This document shows, piece after piece, positions 59,121 to 64,000 of a stretch of DNA of 64,000 nt (position 1 is its first letter; each line of letters starts with the position of its first letter). This stretch comes from Protopterus annectens (taxonomy: Eukaryota > Chordata > Ceratodontiformes > Protopteridae). A program made the translations under genes and the position numbers. Below the pieces are notes generated by a model that saw nothing but the letters and a program-made list of their open reading frames with translations, did not search any database and was not told where the DNA came from. The DNA lies in the NCBI RefSeq assembly GCF_019279795.1, contig NC_056725.1, forward strand, positions 1,611,067,094 to 1,611,131,093. Direction: 5' to 3'.

Positions 59121-59180
<60 letters not shown>

Positions 59181-59205
59181 ACAGAGCACACACACACATA
59201 CACCT
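58930..59205. repeat. (CA)n block with AACAGAACACAC interruptions
   Basis: Four long CA runs separated by repeated AACAGA(A/G)CACAC units, about 275 bp in total. Cys/Val and His/Thr frames in this block are not genes. Confidence 0.97.
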
Positions 59206-60620
59206 ATAAGCAGGTTTAGGGATCACTAGTTGATATATATGCATACCTTTGAATGTGAGAAGAAATCAAAGACCCCCTTAAAGCCCACATGGACAAATAA
59301 AGGACATGCAAATTCCACAAGAAAACAATGCTGTCATAAACCAAACCAATAAACCAAGCAATGTAATGCAGCAATACTAATCCCTCCATCACAGTTTTCT
59401 ATTCTAGCTACTTTAACTATAATTAAAATTTCAAAAGAGTATATGTTACATTGGTATTTCTGAGACACTCATATATAAAATAGTCTACAGAAAACCCAGT
59501 TACCTATCTATCCTAATTAGTTCACTGCCATTGGACAACATGCTTGAAAAAATATATACCAAGTTTTGAAATTATGGACACAAAAGTTATGTGGAAATAT
59601 GTGAGTCATCTAAGCATCTTTATGCTTGAATAAAATACTTGAACATTAAACATTTGCTGGGAATGTGATCTGCAAATATTATACCTCCTTTCAGCAGCCT
59701 GTATCCATCTGGGAAGCAAGCTCTTGACTGCTTGAGCAACAGTAAAGGAGGTGTGTTCTGGCACTGTCTATGTCATTTATGAGCCCATAGGAGTCATTTC
59801 TTCTCATTTGTTAGCTATATAAGCCCACTAAAGATAAAACCCTCCAACAGGGTCTTACTCAGTTGCACAGAATGCAACTTGAGTGTAACAGAACCAAAGA
59901 CACGATTACTGGTGAATGCTTGTTGTCCTTAAGCTGTATTTTGTAGCGACATATCACCATGCTCCCAAGATTGACTTCTGGTACTTGGTTGTGTACCTGT
60001 TATAGATATTTAAGCAAAACATATATATCAGTCTTGTAACAAGACAATTATGTGTTATAGGGTGTATGCAGCAGATAATACCAACACATCTTTCATCAGG
60101 TACATCATATGACATTTAGGAAGAGATTGTTTTGGTTTAAGATGAATATCTGGCACATCTTATGCAACATGTTTTAGCTTTGTGAATGTTTCTAGATGAT
60201 AAACATAGTCTAGCAATTACAAATCTTGTCCTAATAATTTTCAATAACGCACAACTTGATGAGTTGTAGAAAAGAGGTCCCTAATTATGCAGTGCAAGAT
60301 ACATCAGGTGGTGCACCAACGAGATCCTTAAATAGCCTTTTTTTATTTTCTATCCACTTTGCCTTCATTTCAAAGAAAGTGATGGGGTAATCATAATATC
60401 TGTGGAAGTTATTTTTTGAGTAAGGCTTCATGTAGTTTTAGTAGGTATTTATTTATGAATGAGCTGGCTCAAGTCTGGCAAACTACTGTACTTATGGTGT
60501 AAATTTAAACTTATTATAAATTTAATATTACTTAAGTAATCTACTGAATGATGTGTTTAAACATGGTGGAAACAAACTGACGTCCAAATATAGTCTAACT
60601 TAACTTATTTTGTATCAACA
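59206..60620. other. Unannotated intronic DNA
   Basis: No exon, RNA gene or mobile element recognised. Confidence 0.5.
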
Positions 60621-60633
60621 CAACTATTTGTTT

Positions 60634-60813
60634 TGTTTGTGTCCTTTGGCTTTTCCGGGTTAGGGGTTGCCACAGCGGAACTCCGGTCCGCTAATGATTG
60701 GCAGTAGAGTTTTACGTGCTGGCTTGCTGGGCCTAACGCACAACCTTCAACGAAGGAAGGCCCATTCACGCATGTCGCCACAGAGAAGACACTCTAACTG
60801 AGGATCGAACGGG
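60634..60813 (-). mobile_element. 5'-truncated RTE-tailed SINE with 13-bp target duplication
   Basis: Third copy of the family at 17557 and 22304. It reads, on the minus strand, up to GGCAACCCCTAACCCGGAAA and AGCCAAAGGACAC. The tRNA-like head is missing after the B-box region (GTTCGATCCTC). CAACTATTTGTTT at 60621-60633 and 60814-60826 is an exact 13-bp target duplication. Confidence 0.92.
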
Positions 60814-60844
60814 CAACTATTTGTTTAATATGTATAACAAGTCA

Positions 60845-60900
60845 AACTGCCACAGTAGAAGGAAAATTCTTTATTGCAAGGACAAAGTGAGTGCTTTCAC
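60845..60900 (-). repeat. Penelope terminal repeat, downstream copy
   Basis: Matches 63237-63297 in the same orientation over about 55 nt with a few differences (CAAACTG against CGAACTG, GTGAGTGC against GTAGGTGC). This copy continues into the hammerhead-like segment, while the other stops there. Confidence 0.9.
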
Positions 60901-60935
60901 GACCTTCCAGGTCACTTCATCAGACTTAATAAAAC
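60875..60935 (-). ncRNA. Hammerhead-ribozyme-like motif in the Penelope end
   Basis: On the minus strand the order is CTGATGA (60923-60917), A, GTGACC (60915-60910), loop TGGAA, GGTCGT (60904-60899), GAAA (60898-60895), then GCACTCACTTTGTC. The CUGAUGA box, a six-pair stem II with two wobble pairs, and the GAAA box are in hammerhead order, with CTTTGTC as possible cleavage region. Penelope elements are known to carry minimal hammerheads in their terminal repeats. Activity is unknown: the extra A before stem II and the weak stems I and III are caveats. Confidence 0.65.
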
Positions 60936-61119
60936 ATGTCATACCTTACTTGATGTATATACTTTCTAAATAACCAATCAGTTAAGACAAACAATTAAAT
61001 ATTTATATCAGACTCAATTAATTTAAAAATAGTAGAAAAAAACATAAATAGACATAAAAATGTTAAAAAACAATATACAGGTTCAAATGTGAATGCCTGT
61101 AGAACCATGTAGAAGGGAA

Positions 61120-61440
61120 TTAATGCTTTAAGGCTATTGCCTTTAAAAATAGTTTCAGAGAAACAGTTTCATTAATACCTGGGGGTTTGTCTGCATTTAA
61201 TTGCAGAATCCATTTTTGCTCAGCCTTTTCTGTTCTATTTCTAATGTCACCCCTTCTGATATTTTCTTCCAAAAGTTTTAAAACTAAAAATTTAAAAACG
61301 TGGTGCATCCCTTCAGCTTCTATATGCTTGGCTAGGGCACTGCTGTCCTTTTTATTCAATATGTCCCTCATATATTCTAAAATTAATTCTATGATTATTT
61401 TATTAGTCTTGCCCACATAAAAACTTTACAATATTGGCAA
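61120..61440 (-). pseudogene. Penelope GIY-YIG-type endonuclease remnant
   Basis: YLSFCQYCKVFMWA leads to GKTNKIIIELILEYMRDILN, NKKDSSALAKHIEAEG, and EQKWILQLNADKPPGINE. This follows the family pattern YVGKT...R..EH...I......S.LA.H, then E..WI..L....P.G.NE. The YVGK start has been damaged (MWA in place of YVG plus a frame change), so the tyrosine of YIG is lost. The upstream linker has GTYMCMNCRACKYIF, a cysteine-containing motif typical of this region. Confidence 0.82.
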
Positions 61441-62181
61441 AAACTAAGATAAACTATATTTCTAGTCTGGCGATCTGAATAGAAATTAAATTAAATTCTT
61501 AACTTTTGCTGTGGCTGTACAAAAGTGCTACATGAGAAAATGTACTTACAAGCTCTGCAGTTCATGCACATGTATGTTCCTATCCTATCTGATGTATTCA
61601 TGATGTATGTGTTTGGATTTTATAACATAACTGCCTTTTAAGTGATTTTTTGTTTGTAAATGAGAAGTGAGGCCCAGAGTCTATGACGCCTTTGAGTTCT
61701 TTAGTGGCTAACAATATGTTCCAGTTCTTCCTGAATATATCACAAAATTGACTAACGTCACTTGCATATGTAATGGGGAACCAGAGTTTCTCATCCCTGG
61801 AATCGGTTTCTGGGTTACCTCTTGTAGTCTGTTCTGAGAAGTAAGGTCTACCCTTCCCTTGACATTCTTGATGTACTCCTTCTATGATGGTGTATATTTC
61901 TGTCTGATTATATCCTCTATCAAGTAGTTATCCTCTTAACACATCCATAGACCTATCTAACTCATCATTTTTACTATGTAATCTTGAGTTTCTCAGGAAC
62001 TGCCCCTTCATAAATGTTTGCTAACATGTCTTGGATGCATGCTGTTTGTATGTAATATAGAATTCTTTCTACTTGGTTTTCTATACAGGCTGGTAGCCAT
62101 CTGCCCCATTTCTGATTTTTTCACTAGAACATCAAGGAATTCTATCTGTTCATTTGAGTACTTGCAGGTAAATTTTAAAAA

Positions 62182-63195
62182 TTATGTCGTTGTATGTAGG
62201 TACTCTAAGAATCTATCCAGCATCTCTATTGAGTTTTCCCATACAAAAAAAGTGTCATCCACAAAACATGCATACCACAGAACATATTTGCTAAATTCAT
62301 TTCCCTGTAGTGAAAAAGTTTCTTCCCATTGGATTAAAGTTAAGTTGGCATAGCTGTTTGCACAAGCTGTGCCCATAGCTACGCCAACCTTTTGTAAGTA
62401 AAAATCTTCTTTAAAGACAAAAACATTATTGCCCAAAATTATTTCAAGCAGACTGCATAACAGATTCACTTTATCATTAGAAAAAACACGTTTAGAACTT
62501 AGCAAGCTTCTAATATTCTCTGTTCCCCACTGGTTTGGAATCACTGTGAAAAGTGATCTAATATCTAAGGTTACAAGTGGATACTCTTTATTTATCGAAA
62601 TTGTCTTTCTATACGATGGAATGTTACTGGATATGCTTTCAAAGAGGGTATCTAGCTTATCGCCAATAATGTTATTTGTAAAATTAGTGCATAGATCGAT
62701 CTTCAAAGCCTTCAGTTCATTTGCAACTTCCCTTTCTTCAGGTAACAAATAGTCAGTTAGTAAGTTCATGTAGTCATAGCTTAACTGCAAATTAAGCTGC
62801 TGCCATTTCTTCAGGAGGTCAGGGAAAGCATCACCATATGTTGGCATAGTTAGAACTCTCCGACCTCTGGGAACAATTTTATATCTTAAGCAGGCTTCCA
62901 AATGGAATCTCTGCCATTGGAGCCTTTTATACTTATAGAACTTGTTTTCAAAGGCTGTAAATTTGTCTTTGAAGAGCATTTGTGCCCCATCATCTATATC
63001 AACAGAATATTCATCTGAGAAAGCTGGCCTCTCAACCAGTGGGTTTACCTGCATGCTTAGGATTCTACTAAAATGTTCCATTCTGTTTTGAGTGTTGGTA
63101 TTCACATCTGGATTGTAATTTAGCTCGATTTCATAGCCTTCTGCCATGTTCTGGTCCTGATGGTCACAAAAAGTACAAGAAAAAAACAAAACCAC
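62182..63195 (-). pseudogene. Penelope reverse transcriptase (longest surviving frame)
   Basis: A 337-codon frame with the N-terminal part (EHFSRILSMQVNPLVERPAF, CLRYKIVPRGRRVLTMPT) and RT core: YPLVTLDIRSLFTVIPNQWG, LLEIILGNNVFVFKEDFYLQ, KVGVAMGTACANSYANLTLI and YACFVDDTFFVW. These are the Penelope signatures (LVTLDV.SLYT.IP, FYLQ..G.AMGT.CAPSYANL, DD box). The DD of the active site is kept. After a stop at about 62180 the same protein continues as FLKFTCKYSNEQIEFLDVLV, then ATSLYRKPSRKNSILHTNSM and HPRHVSKHL. The first ATG is arbitrary. Confidence 0.92.
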
Positions 63196-63236
63196 AGGTA
63201 CCAGATAAACACCTCAGAGCCAGTAGTATGTATAAA

Positions 63237-63299
63237 AAGTCGAACTGCCACAGTAGAAGGAAAATTCTTTATTGCAAGGACAAAGTAGGTGCTTTCACC
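63237..63299 (-). repeat. Penelope terminal repeat, upstream copy
   Basis: Upstream counterpart of 60845-60900. It ends at GGTGAAAGCACC (63299-63288), so the CTGATGA arm of the hammerhead is absent. Confidence 0.88.
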
Positions 63300-63300
63300 A

Positions 63301-63690
63301 TGTTAGTGTGTGTTTGATAGTCAAAAATATATTTTTAACATTCCTACCCATTTTGTATACAAAATTTTTAGTCTGTCCCAGAACATTAAAAATATCTTCA
63401 TCAACCTTAAGAATGTTCCAGTTCCTAGTTATAATATCCTTAACAACCTTAGAATAGGAATTGTACACAGCTGCCAAGGAACTGGTGAAACAGCTTTTGT
63501 CCTTATGATTAGTCTGGGGCACAGTGGGTGAAGTAACAATTGAATCATCTCCTAATAATGGATTATATTTTATACCCACCTCTAGGAGACTTCCTCTCGT
63601 ATGTTAGTTGAAAGTTTTAGAGGTTGCCCCTCTCTAAAAACATACCAACTACCTTATCTGCCTCAATCCAAAATAAATCAAAATCTGAAT
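63301..63690 (-). pseudogene. Second Penelope fragment (RT C-terminal linker)
   Basis: The minus strand reads YNSYSKVVKDIITRNWNILK, VDEDIFNVLGQTKNF, RNVKNIFLTIKHTLTW, matching the part between RT and endonuclease (compare KNWNILLATKELKGVIDSG in the main copy at about 61700). It is cut off at 63300, exactly where the main copy begins, and lacks the endonuclease. It is therefore an older copy truncated at that junction, or the upstream partner of a partial tandem. Confidence 0.75.
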
Positions 63691-64000
63691 AAAAATGAAC
63701 CTAACATTTTTATTCAGCATTACAAATGTAAAGGCTATTTATGTCATAATTATATTGTAGTGTTATAAAATCAGACACAAAAACAAAATATGCCTTTGAA
63801 AAATTGTTTAATATTATTTCTCACAGAAGATATAAAGTGTGCACGCACATCATTCCTTTGAGTGTTTAACCACAATGACAAAACTCATGAATCATGTTCC
63901 ATGCAGGAAATAGTTACTCATTCCATTACACTCCATTAGCATAGGAATCCCCTCACAGGTACACATACAAAGCCATACTCACAGGTGCGCACACACACAC
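63691..64000. other. Unannotated intronic DNA
   Basis: No gene recognised. The window ends in a CA-rich stretch (GTGCGCACACACACAC). Confidence 0.55.

Larger units (their letters stand above)
60845..63300 (-). mobile_element. Penelope-like retroelement with repeated ends
   Basis: On the minus strand: terminal segment (63300-63237), RT (63195-62182 and on to about 61600), linker, GIY-YIG-type endonuclease (about 61440-61120), then a second copy of the terminal segment (60900-60845). The two ends share about 55 nt (CTGCCACAGTAGAAGGAAAA, TTCTTTATTGCAAGGACAAA, read on +). Repeated ends of this kind are typical of Penelope elements. Frame breaks show it is inactive. Confidence 0.9.

Noticed and set aside
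58847-59244. Cys/Val and His/Thr frames over the CA block
   Set aside because: Simple-repeat translation.
31120-64000. A further CACNA1I exon (S3-S4, EYSLDLQN type)
   Set aside because: I looked for the conserved S3-S4 and pore motifs on the + strand and found none, so the intron appears to extend past the window.

Overview
The window is vertebrate nuclear DNA from inside a voltage-gated calcium-channel gene. The only host coding sequence I can support is two exons on the + strand, 1505-1625 and 30986-31119. Joined in phase, they encode the domain I S1-S2-S3 region of a T-type channel alpha-1 subunit. The residues fit CACNA1I (Cav3.3) better than CACNA1G or CACNA1H. The exons are separated by a 29.4 kb intron, and at least 32.9 kb of the next intron follows. 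The exon carrying the rest of S3 and S4 is not in the window.

Everything else is intronic and is dominated by decayed retrotransposons. In order: a SINE tail and microsatellites (1-300); a 39-bp minisatellite (2684-4715); DIRS copy A with inverted terminal repeats (7273-13388) and a nested RTE LINE; an R2/R4-like LINE on the minus strand (about 14960-19430) carrying a nested SINE; a 3' fragment of a CR1-like LINE (19925-20468); several SINEs; a pair of palindromic MITE-like elements set in (TA)n tracts (25360-26160); and a (TG)n/(CT)n tract just upstream of the second exon. After that exon come three tandem-repeat arrays (31560-34370); DIRS copy B (35672-47045), interrupted by an RTE-like fragment and by a 5.1 kb CR1+L2 composite; GT-rich tandem DNA and a CR1-tailed SINE (47.8-48.9 kb); two head-to-tail CR1-like LINEs (49.5-57.2 kb); a long (CA)n block; and a Penelope-like element with GIY-YIG endonuclease remnants and a hammerhead-like motif (60.8-63.7 kb).

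The mixture of DIRS, Penelope, CR1, L2, RTE and R2/R4-like elements in very long introns suggests a large-genome non-mammalian vertebrate, such as an amphibian (a caecilian is plausible) or an early-branching fish lineage. The sequence alone does not settle the species. Two SINE/LINE partnerships are visible: an RTE-tailed SINE family and a CR1-tailed SINE, each sharing its 3' end with a LINE in the same window. All LINE, DIRS and Penelope copies carry stops, frameshifts, truncations or lost catalytic residues, so none looks autonomous.

I do not see a new multi-gene system. The least ordinary structures are the collinear DIRS-CR1-L2-DIRS chimera, in which both LINEs lack their 3' ends; a small filler-like patch 0.6 kb upstream of it built from pieces of those same two LINEs; the hammerhead candidate; and the related palindromic element pair.
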